This document shows, piece after piece, positions 20,762-31,928 of a DNA stretch of 47,402 bases (positions are counted from its first letter, which is position 1; each line of letters starts with the position of its first letter). Below the pieces are notes generated by a model that was given only the letters and a program-made list of their open reading frames with translations, searched no databases and was not told the origin of the DNA. Source of the stretch: Nemertoderma westbladi (taxonomy: Eukaryota; Xenacoelomorpha; Nemertodermatida; Nemertodermatidae); NCBI GenBank assembly GCA_032718475.1, contig JAUCBJ010007259.1, forward strand, positions 1 to 47,402, in the 5' to 3' direction. Both the position numbers and the translations under genes were made by a program.

Positions 20762-22020
20762 ATGCAGACCAGCAATATTGGTGACAAGGGACTACAAGCA
20801 AAAGGCCCACTGTAGCACTGTACACTGTAGCATTTCGACAGTTTATCATTTGCTCAGTATAATTAATTGTACAGAGTTATATTAATAATGTACATATTAA
20901 AGACGACGTCAAGACGGCGTCGAGACGCCGTGAAGGAACCGAAGTTAAACCAAACCGAAACTAATATTTTTACAGGCCATAAGCCGCAAACTTTTTTTTC
21001 CAGGATATCAACTCTAAACCAGTTTCGAATCTGAGCGCCTGGTTACGAATTTGGATTTCCAATTACGAATTTAAATACCTGGTTACAAATCTGTATTTCC
21101 GCATTACGAATCAATGTGTTTGGTTAAAAATATAAGCACCTTGTCACGAATTGATGTCCCTGGTTACAATTTGTTACAAATGGTTGGGGTTGAAAATATG
21201 AGCACCCAGTATCAGCCAGCTCTACCTATACCTTATACTGTAATTTCCAGGTTTGCAAATATGAGCACCCAGTATCAGCCAGCACTACCTATACCTTATA
21301 CTGTAATTTGCAGGTATGTTCAGCATTTATAATAAAAAATTGCACCAAGGTAGTGAACAAAGTTAGTTAGCAAACAATTGTATTATCTCATAATCTGTTC
21401 CTAATAATTAATTATTAAAGCAGTTAGGGCACCATCTCCTGTCTACATCAAAATTATATCTGATACCAAACACCACTCATATTAATGTTGCAAAAACATA
21501 ATTAAACCTCCAAACTCTGATTTTAATTGAACATTGCCACTATTAGTATAGTTTATTAATAGTACCCTACAGTTAACAGTATATATATGGCGAGTTAGAA
21601 CTGCGAGTCATCAGTGAACTTAGGTGTATAGGTTTCAGTGTGTGTGTGTCGGAAGCCAATATCAGGATATATAACTAGCCATATTATAATTATAATTCTT
21701 CGCGAGATGGGTTGCAGTTTCTGCTGCACGAAGGCCGCATTCGTGTACACTCTATAACTAAAAAGTCATTCAGGTGGCCAGCTTTTCCCAGGAACCTACT
21801 GTAATAGACATTCGCATTCATTGAATCCAGGGCAAGAGTTTGTGTTGGATTAAAGGAGCTATCAGCTGGGTAAAATGTTATATAGAGACAGGTAGATTCC
21901 ACTATGTATTCCCTCTGGTATGACAGATTCATATAATTAATGTTTGCCAAGCAAGTCATTAACTCACCTCCCTCCCTCTCGGATTTTTAAATACATCAAT
22001 TATTATTATTAGCTGAGTAT
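20762..22020. other. Intergenic region between the 27-bp array and the Copia element
   Basis: No gene is seen. Features are a GACGTCAAGACGGCGTC-type CG-rich palindromic patch (20,900-20,930), degenerate short repeats of the form GGTTACGAATTTG between 21,030 and 21,180, and the 63-bp duplication listed separately. An 89-codon minus-strand frame at 21,690-21,959 has no recognisable domain. Confidence 0.5.
21194..21318. repeat. 63-bp tandem duplication
   Basis: AATATGAGCACCCAGTATCA recurs 63 bp later, followed by the same GCCAGC(T/A)CTACCTATACC and TTATACTGTAATTT. Only two or three bases differ between copies. Confidence 0.93.
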
Positions 22021-22114
22021 TAAGTATGTACCGGTAAGGTGATGTTATATATATATTTGTGTAGATTAAAGTAAAGTGTCAGACTTGTATGAACGTGTAT
22101 TTCAGTATTTAACA
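22021..22114 (+). repeat. 5' LTR of the Copia element, apparently shortened
   Basis: The segment from TAAGTATGTACCGG to ATTTAACA matches 27,323-27,416 with one G/A difference at an exact offset of 5,302 bp. Similarity stops abruptly upstream. Since the purine tract lies about 140 bp before the matching point on the right, the left LTR seems to lack its upstream (U3) part. Confidence 0.8.
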
Positions 22115-22132
22115 TGGTAGCAGAGCGTGGTT
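22115..22132 (+). promoter_or_regulatory. Primer-binding site, initiator tRNA-Met
   Basis: TGGTAGCAGAG, then CG, then TGGTT directly follows the LTR end. TGGTAGCAGAG is the complement of the 3' end (CCA included) of animal initiator methionine tRNA, the primer used by many Copia elements. Confidence 0.85.
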
Positions 22133-22481
22133 GTACCGTTACCAAACAGATTTAGGCCTATTGAAAACTTATTTTAATATAGACATATTGGTGTGGCAAA
22201 GACAGAGATCGACTACCACCTACAGACTTTACTTAACTGTGTACTGCTGACTAGGGCTACAGCTGTACATGCAGTGCAGACAGGCCAGCAGGCTGACGTG
22301 CTGTGCCTGTTACCAGTATCCTATTATTACCACTGTCGGTACCGAATCATCTGACCGTTGCGTTGATCCATTTAATCTGTTCAGACAGGCAGACAGCCCC
22401 GTATTGGTATTGGTCATACGGGTCTGATGGTAGGCCTAGGCTTACAGGCCTATATCCATCCAGATATCATATTTACCGGTA

Positions 22482-25400
22482 TTGCGGTACCTTACTGCTA
22501 AGGGTAACCGGTCTGCCGGTGCAAGAATCAAACGGACTATGACTTCTGTAAAAGAGATGACACCCCCTCTATTAGGGGAAAATGAAAATTATAGGGAATG
22601 GAAGAAGTTGGTCAATCTTTGGTGTCAACGCAGCAAGGCCCCAGGAAGACAGAAAGCAGGTGACATAATTCTTTATTCACTTAAGGGAGAGGCCAGATCT
22701 TTAGCTCTTTCACTGGAAGAAGACCTATTGCAAGCAGATGGGCAAGCTGGAGTGGAATATCTGTTAAAAGAATTAGATAAACTTTTTGAAAAAGACCGTG
22801 ATACCCAAGGATATGAAAATTGGAAGAAATTAATTAACTTTACAAGAGGTGAGCGTACTGTTCTAATGTATTGTTCTGAATTTCGCAGATTGCGCAGAGA
22901 GGCAAAATTATTTAGTATAGATCTTTCAGATACTACGTTTGCCTATATGGTACTAGACAACTGTGGCTTACCCAACAGTCAAAAATTATTACTACTATCA
23001 GTTGCTTTAAGTCAAACTGTGGCTGGTAGTGGGTTGAGTTCAGATAATGTGGAAACAGCACTACGTCGTATTGATAGCAGTAGCAATAACAACATTACTA
23101 CCGGTACTGATTTAGAGAATGCAGATGCATCAAATTCAAAATATACAAATAGTGTACTTGTAGCAGCAGGACAAGATGAACCATCACTTGAGTATGAATT
23201 ATCTGAAATGGAAGTCAGTGAATGTGACACATCATCTTTCAATGATGTAGAGAAAGATGAATTAGTGCGCTATGCAATGACTACTTATAATACTGGAAAA
23301 ATAAATCAAGGTGGTACGAAGTCATGCAATAGAAGCTGGCATCAATCGGTACAAGGTAGACCTCGAATGAATGCTAGAGACATCCAAACTAGTGAAATAA
23401 TCAGATGCTATGGTTGTGGGTCGCGATTCCATCTATATAGGTCAGGAAATTGTCCCAAGAATATTGGTAGTAAAGGTTCATATAGATTTCACAATAATAA
23501 TGTATGTAATAAAGGAAACAGTTTTCAAAGATATCATCCGATGGGTGAGGAAAATCTTTTTGTAGAGAGACATGAGTCAATAGTTGAATCTCAAGAATCA
23601 TATATTACTAACCAAAACGAAATAGATATTGAAAATGATTCAGTAGCGATAATCGATTCAGCTTGTACAAGTACAGTGTGTGGGACAACATTCTATACAC
23701 AGTATCGTGATAATTTAAAAACGGCAACTGGTTTAGAACCATTAAGACAAGAAGATGGTGGTAAAGTATATCGTTTTGGAAATGATGGCGTTAAAATTAG
23801 TCTATTTAATGTTAGTTTACCAGTTTCAATTTTTGGCAAAGTTTATCATCTATCTTGTGATGTTGTTAGGGGAAATTGTCCACTTTTATTAAGCCGAACA
23901 GCACTTTCAAAGTTGGGTTTGATACTTGATTTTAAAAATAAGATGGCAACAATTGAAAATCAAAGTTTTAATCTTAAACAATCACAAAAGGGGCATTTTG
24001 TCATTCCATTGATAACAAATTGGCCAAAGAACTCAATGCGTATGGTTGCAGATAAGCATAAAGTAACTGTTTCAGGAAATCAAACACCTAAAACGATCTC
24101 TTCTTCTTCAGCCAATATTGCAATATCGAATGGTGATTTGAGTATGCCATCAGTGTGTGATGATGTTGATAGTAACATTCAAATAGAATTCTCTCATACT
24201 ATTGGTGATAAATGCGAAGTTTACAGTGTATCTAGTAAGGATATAACAACAATGGATCATAAAGTTCTAGCCAAGAGATTGCATATTAACCTAGGACATC
24301 CCTCTGAAGATAGGTTAATTAAAACAGTAAAAAGTTCATTGGACAATCAGAAAAACATACCGGTAATTAATGATATTAACATTAGAGGTATTGTGTCAGC
24401 GATAAATGAAGTTTCCAGGCAATGTGAAATTTGTAAGGCAGGAAAACGGCATAATAATCGGCCAAAGGTGACAGTTGCCCACGCTGACAAGTTTAATGAC
24501 ACATTAGCTATGGATCTTTCGGATTGGGTTGACCCAGTAACGTCACGGACTTATACAATGTTGCATTTAATAGATATATATTCTAGGTTTTCTGCAGCTT
24601 GTTTTATGAAGAGTAAGGAAACTAAAGAAGTAATAGAGGGGATAGCACAAACTTGGCTGACTGTATTTGGTCCACCTCAGAAAGTATATTCAGATAATGG
24701 TGGAGAGTTTCATTCTGTTGAATTAATGTGTTTTTACGAACGATTTGGAATTTACGTTGATACTACGGCAGCTGAATCGCCTTTTTCAAATGGCATATGC
24801 GAAAGAAATAATGGTACACTTAAATCAATTATGACTAAAGTACGTAAGGATAACTTCAGCTGTTCTTTGAGTACTGTTCTTGGATACAGTTTATTAGCTA
24901 AAAATACTCTTATAGACAATCTTGGTTTTTCTCCATTTCAGCGTGTATTTGGCTCAAATCCTAGATTACCTGTTATAACTTCTGAAATATTACCAATGAT
25001 CAATGATTCTGAAAACTATGAGCGCATACGCCAACATTTAAATTTGTTGCATGAAACAAGGATGGCTTGTATTGGAGCTGAATGCGATGACAGAGTAAAG
25101 AGAGCACTAAAACAGAGAATAATTTCAAGTGATGGTCCTTTTGAGTCTGGTGATAATGTATGCTATTGGCGGGATGAGAAGTCAAAAGCTGGAAGAGGTT
25201 GGCACGGTCCAGGAAAGGTTATTGGTCAGGATGGGTCAGTAGTTTTCGTACGACATGGAGGATTTGTGATAAATGTACATCAGCGTGATTTGAGAAGAAT
25301 GAGTGATGAAGGCAAATTACTGAAGTTGAAAGAAATTGGTGGAAAACTTGTAGAAAATGAGAGTGAAACCAGAAACATAGAAGGAAACAACAAAAGTTCA

Positions 25401-27149
25401 TTGTTAAACATGATTACTCCAAATACAACAATTCGTATTAATCAATCTCCGTTATCTACAGTCAAGCAGTTAAGTAGTATTGCTATGGACACATCTAATA
25501 ATAATATTAGCATAAATAACACTGGAGCTCTAGATGATAAAATGGATAAAAGTGGGTCTCTAGAAAGGCCACAGCGTAACCCTAAACCAATTGTAAGATA
25601 TGGAATAGATGAGGTTTATGAACTATCTGATAGTTATATAACTACTGCTGAAAATAATAGTAAACGATTTGCATATGCAAAGGAAGATGAACTAATTTCT
25701 TGGCAACAACACGGAGTAATGAAGGAGGTTAAAGAAGAAGACATGACTAATCAGCCAATCTCTTGCAAGTGGGTATTAACGGAAAAACAAGGAGCTACAG
25801 GATCAATAAGGTTACAGGCAAGACTTGTAGCTCGTGGTTTCCAGGAGAACAAGTTGGATTTACAAACATACTCCCCAACATCCCACAGGGATACTCTCAA
25901 GCTCATTCTTGCTATTTTTCCATCACTTTGTTTTAGACCTCATTCCCTAGATGTTAAAACTGCTTTTTTGCAAAGTAAATCATTTGAACGAGATGTTTTT
26001 GTCGTTCCTCCACCTGAGGCTCATCTTCCTCCTAATATTTTTTGGAAATTGCTTAAACCAGTATATGGCTTGGTTGATGCTCCTAGAAACTGGTTTAATA
26101 GTTTATCAGAGGCACTTGTTAATCTTGGATTAAAGAAAAGTGACCTGGATCCCTCGTTGTTTGTGTATATAGTGAATGGTGAAATACATGGTTTAGTAAC
26201 TATTCATGTAGATGATCTGTTGTATGGTGGTACAACTATATTCCATACAAAAATAATCAATAAATTAAAAGAAATCTTTGTGGTAGCACCTTCAAAGAAA
26301 GACAATTTTGAGTATACCGGACTAGTGATAAATACAATTGACAGTGTTGATAACTCATTTAACATTCATGTACTTACAAAAGATGAATATTTAATGAAAA
26401 TGGGTTTCATGGCTGTTCGGAAGGGAGAATTAGACTGCCCAATGTCAAAGGACGAAATAACAGAATTTCGCTCCATTCTCGGTGTTCTTCAATGGGTTGG
26501 TTCACAAACACGTCCTGACATAATGTATGGAACATCTACATTATTGGGATCATTGAGAAATCCATTGGTAAAGCATATTCAACAACTTAATAAGTTAATT
26601 CGCAAAGCAAAGTCATTGCAGCCAATTAAACTTGTATATCGGCCGTTAGATTTAAAGACATTATCTCTGATTATTTATTCTGATTGTAGCTTTGGAGCCT
26701 TAAATGATGGGGGAAGTCAAGGGGGATTCATTGTTGGTCTCCATGGTCGATTAAGGAATTACGATGAGGTTAGAGTTAATACGTTAATGTGGAAGTCAAA
26801 ACGTGTACAACGAGTAGTACGTTCTAGTTTTGCAGGGGAAACTCTTGCTGCACTTGACGGGTGCGATGCTGCGATATACATAAAAGCCATGTTGCATGAA
26901 CTCACATTGAAAATTGACTTTATGAAACTTCTGACAGACTCTAAAAGCTTAGTGGATCACATCTTATACACAAAGAATGATCCTGCAGAAAAGAAGTTAA
27001 AGATTGACCTAGCAATACTCCGTGAAGAAGCATTACAGGGACTAAGTGTTCAACATGTAACTGGAAAGAAACAAGCAGCTGATGTCCTAACAAAGGAGAT
27101 GCCTGGTGAACAAATTTTAAATCTAATAACTGATGGAATTATTGAATAA
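22482..27149 (+). CDS. Copia Gag-Pol polyprotein
   Basis: The frame of 1,555 codons has no stop or frameshift. The ATG at 22,539 (residue 20, MTSVKEM) is a likelier start than the first, because the first 19 residues look like leader. Gag occupies about residues 20-330 and ends in a zinc knuckle C309-X2-C-X4-H. The protease has IIDSACTSTVCG with catalytic D392 in a DSA rather than DSG/DTG setting. Integrase has the HLNLGH...CEIC zinc site, then D678, D738 and E774, an exact DD35E spacing, and copies the cDNA into the host genome. RT has KTAFLQ and HVDDLLYGG with D1244 and D1245. RNase H has D1401, E1453 and D1486. The product processes itself, copies element RNA in a particle and integrates it. 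Protein-level intactness suggests it was active recently. The shortened 5' LTR may leave this copy without its own promoter. Confidence 0.93.
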   Translation: MRYLTAKGNRSAGARIKRTMTSVKEMTPPLLGENENYREWKKLVNLWCQRSKAPGRQKAGDIILYSLKGEARSLALSLEEDLLQADGQAGVEYLLKELDKLFEKDRDTQGYENWKKLINFTRGERTVLMYCSEFRRLRREAKLFSIDLSDTTFAYMVLDNCGLPNSQKLLLLSVALSQTVAGSGLSSDNVETALRRIDSSSNNNITTGTDLENADASNSKYTNSVLVAAGQDEPSLEYELSEMEVSECDTSSFNDVEKDELVRYAMTTYNTGKINQGGTKSCNRSWHQSVQGRPRMNARDIQTSEIIRCYGCGSRFHLYRSGNCPKNIGSKGSYRFHNNNVCNKGNSFQRYHPMGEENLFVERHESIVESQESYITNQNEIDIENDSVAIIDSACTSTVCGTTFYTQYRDNLKTATGLEPLRQEDGGKVYRFGNDGVKISLFNVSLPVSIFGKVYHLSCDVVRGNCPLLLSRTALSKLGLILDFKNKMATIENQSFNLKQSQKGHFVIPLITNWPKNSMRMVADKHKVTVSGNQTPKTISSSSANIAISNGDLSMPSVCDDVDSNIQIEFSHTIGDKCEVYSVSSKDITTMDHKVLAKRLHINLGHPSEDRLIKTVKSSLDNQKNIPVINDINIRGIVSAINEVSRQCEICKAGKRHNNRPKVTVAHADKFNDTLAMDLSDWVDPVTSRTYTMLHLIDIYSRFSAACFMKSKETKEVIEGIAQTWLTVFGPPQKVYSDNGGEFHSVELMCFYERFGIYVDTTAAESPFSNGICERNNGTLKSIMTKVRKDNFSCSLSTVLGYSLLAKNTLIDNLGFSPFQRVFGSNPRLPVITSEILPMINDSENYERIRQHLNLLHETRMACIGAECDDRVKRALKQRIISSDGPFESGDNVCYWRDEKSKAGRGWHGPGKVIGQDGSVVFVRHGGFVINVHQRDLRRMSDEGKLLKLKEIGGKLVENESETRNIEGNNKSSLLNMITPNTTIRINQSPLSTVKQLSSIAMDTSNNNISINNTGALDDKMDKSGSLERPQRNPKPIVRYGIDEVYELSDSYITTAENNSKRFAYAKEDELISWQQHGVMKEVKEEDMTNQPISCKWVLTEKQGATGSIRLQARLVARGFQENKLDLQTYSPTSHRDTLKLILAIFPSLCFRPHSLDVKTAFLQSKSFERDVFVVPPPEAHLPPNIFWKLLKPVYGLVDAPRNWFNSLSEALVNLGLKKSDLDPSLFVYIVNGEIHGLVTIHVDDLLYGGTTIFHTKIINKLKEIFVVAPSKKDNFEYTGLVINTIDSVDNSFNIHVLTKDEYLMKMGFMAVRKGELDCPMSKDEITEFRSILGVLQWVGSQTRPDIMYGTSTLLGSLRNPLVKHIQQLNKLIRKAKSLQPIKLVYRPLDLKTLSLIIYSDCSFGALNDGGSQGGFIVGLHGRLRNYDEVRVNTLMWKSKRVQRVVRSSFAGETLAALDGCDAAIYIKAMLHELTLKIDFMKLLTDSKSLVDHILYTKNDPAEKKLKIDLAILREEALQGLSVQHVTGKKQAADVLTKEMPGEQILNLITDGIIE

Positions 27150-27170
27150 AAAAAAAATAATAATAAATAA

Positions 27171-27183
27171 ATGGAAAGGGGAA
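27171..27183 (+). promoter_or_regulatory. Polypurine tract of the Copia element
   Basis: ATGGAAAGGGGAA lies 22 bases after the polyprotein stop. Such a tract primes plus-strand DNA synthesis and normally abuts the 3' LTR, which sets the probable LTR start. A second purine/G-rich run (GGTGGAGGTCGGGGGG) at 27,301 is an alternative. Confidence 0.6.
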
Positions 27184-27416
27184 TATTAGTCTATACTAGA
27201 ATTTCATAAATGTGTGGTGGAGGTATTTTATGTATATAACTAACATATTAATTAAAGTAGAGTGAGTGTTAGAGGTATATTGTATAGGCCATGCCTTACA
27301 GGTGGAGGTCGGGGGGCAGCTCTAAGTATGTACCGGTAAGGTAATGTTATATATATATTTGTGTAGATTAAAGTAAAGTGTCAGACTTGTATGAACGTGT
27401 ATTTCAGTATTTAACA
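27184..27416 (+). repeat. 3' LTR of the Copia element
   Basis: The right end (TTAACA) is fixed by the match to the left LTR. The left end is inferred from the purine tract and begins TATTAG rather than the usual TG, so the exact first base is uncertain. Only the last 94 bases have a partner in the window. Confidence 0.6.
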
Positions 27417-27426
27417 TAGATATCCC

Positions 27427-28012
27427 GGTAGTGTAGCTATTATGGTGGCGCAGCTATTATGCAGCTATTACGGTAATGTAGCTACGGTATTGCTTAACTA
27501 TAACTATTACGGTGATGCAGCTATAACACGGTAGTGCAGCTATTATGGTAGTGCAGCTATTATGGTGGTGCAGCTATTATGGTAATGCAGCTACTTTTGT
27601 AGTGCAGCTATTATGGTAGTGCAGCTATTATGGTGGATCAGCTATTATGGTAGTGCAGCTAATACGGTAGTGCAGCTATTATGGTAGTGCAGCTATTATG
27701 GTAGTACAGCTATTACGGTAGTGCAGCTATTACGGTAGTGCAGCTATTACGGTAGTGCAGCTATTACGGTAGTGCAGCTATTACGGTAGTGCAGCTATTA
27801 CGGTTGTGCAGCTATTATGGTAGTGCAGCTATTACAGTAGTGCAGCTATAACACGGTATTGCAGCTATTACGGTAGTGCAGCTATAACACGGTAGTGCAG
27901 CTATTACGGTAGTGCAGCTATTACGGTAGTGCAGCTATTACGGTAGTGCAGCTATTACGGTAGTGCAGCTATTACGGTAGTGCAGCAATTAGGGAAGTTT
28001 CGCTATTACAGT
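27427..28012. repeat. 17-bp minisatellite, roughly 34 units
   Basis: The unit CGGTAGTGCAGCTATTA is repeated with substitutions and occasional insertions (ATAACACGG variants). It starts ten bases after the Copia LTR. Units are more uniform in the second half. No frame or RNA gene is evident. Confidence 0.93.
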
Positions 28013-31000
28013 TTAGTGCAGCTACTACAACGGTAGTATAGTTTCTACGGTAGTACAGCTACTACAACGGTAGTATAGTTTCTACGGTAGTGCAGCTACT
28101 ACAACGGTAGTATAGTTTCTACGGTAGTGCAGCTACTACAACGGTAGTATAGTTTCTACGGTAGTGCAACTACTACAACGGTAGTATAGTTTCTACGGTA
28201 GTGCAGCTACTACAACGGTAGTATGGTTTCTACGGTAGTGCAGCTACTACAACGGTAGTATAGTTTCCACGGTAGTGCAGCTACTACAACGGTAGTATAG
28301 TTTCTACGGTAGTGCAGCTACTACAACGGTAGTATAGTTTCTACGGTAGTGCAGCTACTACAACGGTAGTATAGTTTCTACGGTAGTGCAGCTACTACAA
28401 CGGTAGTATAGTTTCTACGATAGTGCAGCTACTACAACGGTAGTATAGTTTCTACGGTAGTGCAACTACTACAACGGTAGTGTAGTTTCTACGGTAGTGC
28501 AGCTACTACAACGGTAGTATAGTTTCTACGGTAGTGCAACTACTACAACGGTAGAGTAGTTTCTACGGTAGTGCAGCTACTACAACGGTTAGTATAGTTT
28601 CTACGGTAGTGCAGCTACTACAACGGTAGTATAGTTTCTACGGTAGTGCAGCTACTACAACGGTGGTGCAGCTACTACAACGGTAGTATAGTTTCTACGG
28701 TAGTGCAGCTACTACAACGGTAGTGTAGTTTATACGGTAGTACAGCTACTACAACGGTAGTATAGATTCTACGGTAGTGCAGCTACTACAACGGTAGTAT
28801 AGTTTATACGGTAGTGCAGCTACTACAACGGTAGTATAGTTTCTACGGTAGTGCAGCTACTACAACGGTAGTATAGATTCTACGGTAGTACAGCTACTAC
28901 AACGGTAGTGTAGTTTCTATGGTAGAGCAGCTACTACAACGGTAGTATAGTTTATATGGTGGTACAGCTACTACAACGGTAGTATAGTTTATACGGTAGT
29001 GCAGCTACTACAACGGTAGTATAGATTCTACGGTAGTGCAGCTACTACAACGGTAGTATAGATTCTACGGTAGTACAGCTACTACAACGGTAGTGTAGTT
29101 TATACGATAGTACAGCTACTACAACGGTAGTATAGTTTCTACAGTAGTGCAGCTACTACAACGGTAGTATAGTTTATACGGTAGTGCAGCTACTACAACG
29201 GTAGTATAGATTCTACGGTAGTGCAGCTACTACAACGGTAGTATAGTTTATACGGTAGTACAGCTACTACAACGGTAGTATAGTTTCTACGGTAGTGCAG
29301 CTACTACAACGGTAGTGTAGATTCTACGGTAGTGCAGCTACTACAACGGTAGTATATTTTATACGGTAGTGCAGCTACTACAACGGTAGTGTAGTTTCTA
29401 CGGTAGTGCAGCTACTACAACGGTAGTGTAGTTTCTACGGTAGTGCAGCTAATACAACGGCAGTGCAGCTACTACAACGGTATTGTAGATTCTACGGTAG
29501 TGCAGCTACTACAACGGTAGTATAGTTTATACGGTAGTGCAGCTACTACAACGGTAGTGTAGTTTCTACGGTAGTGCAGCTACTACAACGGTAGTATTGT
29601 TTATACGGTAGTGCAGCTACTACAACGGTAGTATAGTTTCTACGGTAGTGCAGCTAATACAACGGTAGTGCAGCTACTACAACGGTAGTATAGTTTCTAC
29701 GGTAGTGCAGCTACTACAACGGTAGTATAGTTTCTACGGTAGTGCAGCTACTACAGCGGTAGTGTAGTTTCTACGGTAGTGCAGCTAATACAACGGTAGT
29801 ATAGTTTCTACGGTAGTGCAGCTACTACAACGGCAGTATAGTTTCTACTGTAGTGCAGCTACTACAACGGTAGTATAGTTTCTACGGTAGTGCAGCTACT
29901 ACAACGGTAGTGTAGTTTCTACGGTAGTGCAGCTACTACAACGGTATTGTAGTTTCTACGGTAGTGCAGCTACTACAACGGTAGTGTAGTTTCTACGGTA
30001 GTGCAGCTACTACAACGGTAGTATAGTTTCTACTGTAGTGCAGCTACTACAACGGTAGTGTAGTTTCTACGGTAGTGCAGCTACTACAACGGTAGTGTAG
30101 TTTCTACGGTAGTGCAGCTACTACAACGGTAGTGTAGTTTCTATGGTAGTGCAGCTACTACAACGGTAGTGTAGTTTATACGGTAGTGCAGCTACTACAA
30201 CGGTAGTGTAGTTTCTATGGTAGTGCAGCTACTACAACGGTAGTGTAGTTTCTACGGTAGTGCAGCTACTACAACGGTAGTATAGTTTATACGGTAGTGC
30301 AGCTACTACAACGGTAGTATAGTTTCTACGGTAGTGCAGCTACTACAACGGTAGTATAGTTTATACGGTAGTGCGGTTACTACAACGGTAGTATAGTTTC
30401 TACGGTAGTGGAGCTACTACAACGGTAGTATAGTTTCTACGGTAGTGCAGCTACTACAACGGTAGTATAGATTCTACGGTAGTGCAGCTACTACACCGGT
30501 AGTGTAGTTTCTACGGTAGTGCAACTACTACAACGGTAGTATAGTTTCTACTGTAGTGCAGCTACTACAACGGTAGTGTAGTTTCTACGGTAGTGCAGCT
30601 ACTACAGCGGTAGTGTAGTTTCTACGGTAGTGCAGCTAATACAACGGTAGTATAGTTTCTACGGTAGTGCAGCTACTACAACGGCAGTATAGTTTCTACT
30701 GTAGTGCAGCTACTACAACGGTAGTATAGTTTCTACGGTAGTGCAGCTACTACAACGGTAGTGTAGTTTCTACGGTAGTGCAGCTACTACAACGGTATTG
30801 TAGTTTCTACGGTAGTGCAGCTACTACAACGGTAGTGTAGTTTCTACGGTAGTGCAGCTACTACAACGGTAGTATAGTTTCTACTGTAGTGCAGCTACTA
30901 CAACGGTAGTGTAGTTTCTACGGTAGTGCAGCTACTACAACGGTAGTGTAGTTTCTACGGTAGTGCAGCTACTACAACGGTAGTGTAGTTTCTATGGTAG

Positions 31001-31330
31001 TGCAGCTACTACAACGGTAGTGTAGTTTATACGGTAGTGCAGCTACTACAACGGTAGTGTAGTTTATACGATAGTACAGCTACTACAACGGTAGTATAGT
31101 TTCCACGGTAGTGCAGCTACTACAACGGTAGTGTAGTTTCTACGGTAGTGCAGCTACTACAACGGTAGTATAGTTTCTACGGTAGTGCAACTACTACAAG
31201 GGTAGTTTCTACGGTAGTACAGCTACTACAACGGTAGTATAGTTTATACGGTAGTGCAGCTACTACAACGGTAGTATAGTTTCTACGGTAGTGGAGCTAC
31301 TACAACGGTAGTATAGTATATACGGTAGTG
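28013..31330. repeat. 37-bp minisatellite, about 89 units
   Basis: Each unit is a pair of related sub-units: CGGTAGTGCAGCTACTACAA (20 bp) plus CGGTAGTATAGTTTCTA (17 bp). The 17-bp sub-unit has the length and start of the neighbouring array, so the 37-mer looks like a dimer of diverged 17-mers, one with a 3-bp gain. A variant block near 29,753 (CTACAGCGG, then CTAATACAACGG, then CGGCAGTATAG) recurs at 30,604, an offset of 851 bp or 23 units. Confidence 0.96.
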
Positions 31331-31928
31331 GAGCTATTTTTGGCGCTGATACCGAAAATTTAAATATATTAGTAAATGTTTTGGTGTTTGGTGGTCGTTT
31401 TGGGAAGGCCTATCAAAAGTGGTGCTGCACGAAAATTTATCTGAAGAACGAAACAACGGTAGAATATATTTTACTGTACAGTTCTATTATCAGTTTACAT
31501 GCTTGAAAAATCATGCAAAATCTAATCTGCCGATCTGTCGGAATGCTGGTTTATCAAAAATTTAATTTCATACCGAATACCTGAATTACCATAAAACTAG
31601 ATTTCAGGATATGGTGTATCCATGGATGTAAATAATTAAATAAAACTGTAACATTGCAAATAATTATGTAGCAACAAAACGTATGTCATAAAGCAAAGTT
31701 ACATTATATATCGATATCGATCATTATATTGAAAAAAATTGAAAAAAGCAGCGGTGAAAACAAACTTTAAGAAAATTTGCATTGCAGACTCAAACATAAA
31801 TTGAAAATAAAATAAACCAACGTTTCTTCTAATAAATAATTAGGCCGATTGCAAAAACAATTACACGGTACGTTTGAGTTATATAAATCCACTTTTAAGT
31901 ACAGTAGGCCTCTATAATTATTAATTAA
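31331..31928. other. AT-rich stretch downstream of the SEC14-like gene
   Basis: No coding or structured element is seen. It should contain the 3' UTR of the minus-strand gene, but no clear AATAAA close after the stop is visible on that strand, so the transcript end is unknown. Confidence 0.5.

Larger units (their letters stand above)
22021..27416 (+). mobile_element. Copia-type LTR retrotransposon, GalEa-like, coding region intact
   Basis: The order gag, protease, integrase, RT, RNase H in a single frame is diagnostic of Ty1/Copia. HVDDLLYGG in RT and GGSQGGFI in RNase H recall GalEa elements of marine animals, a memory-based assignment. The right LTR seems to run from just after a purine tract (about 27,184) to 27,416, while on the left only its last 94 bases are present (22,021-22,114), next to an initiator-Met tRNA primer site. 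The shared 94 bases differ at one position, so little time has passed since insertion. No target-site duplication is visible. The left end abuts ordinary DNA and the right end abuts a minisatellite. Confidence 0.9.

Noticed and set aside
18436-20885. Frames of 600-780 codons on both strands through the 27-bp array
   Set aside because: They arise because the unit length is a multiple of three and lacks stops. They lack domain content and conflict with one another in six frames.
22303-22542. 79-codon frame just upstream of the Copia polyprotein
   Set aside because: It is in a different frame in the untranslated leader, overlaps the polyprotein start and has no Gag-like feature.
18494-31330. 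Possible CRISPR arrays, given regular repeats
   Set aside because: The repeats are directly adjacent with no unique spacers, and the context is eukaryotic.
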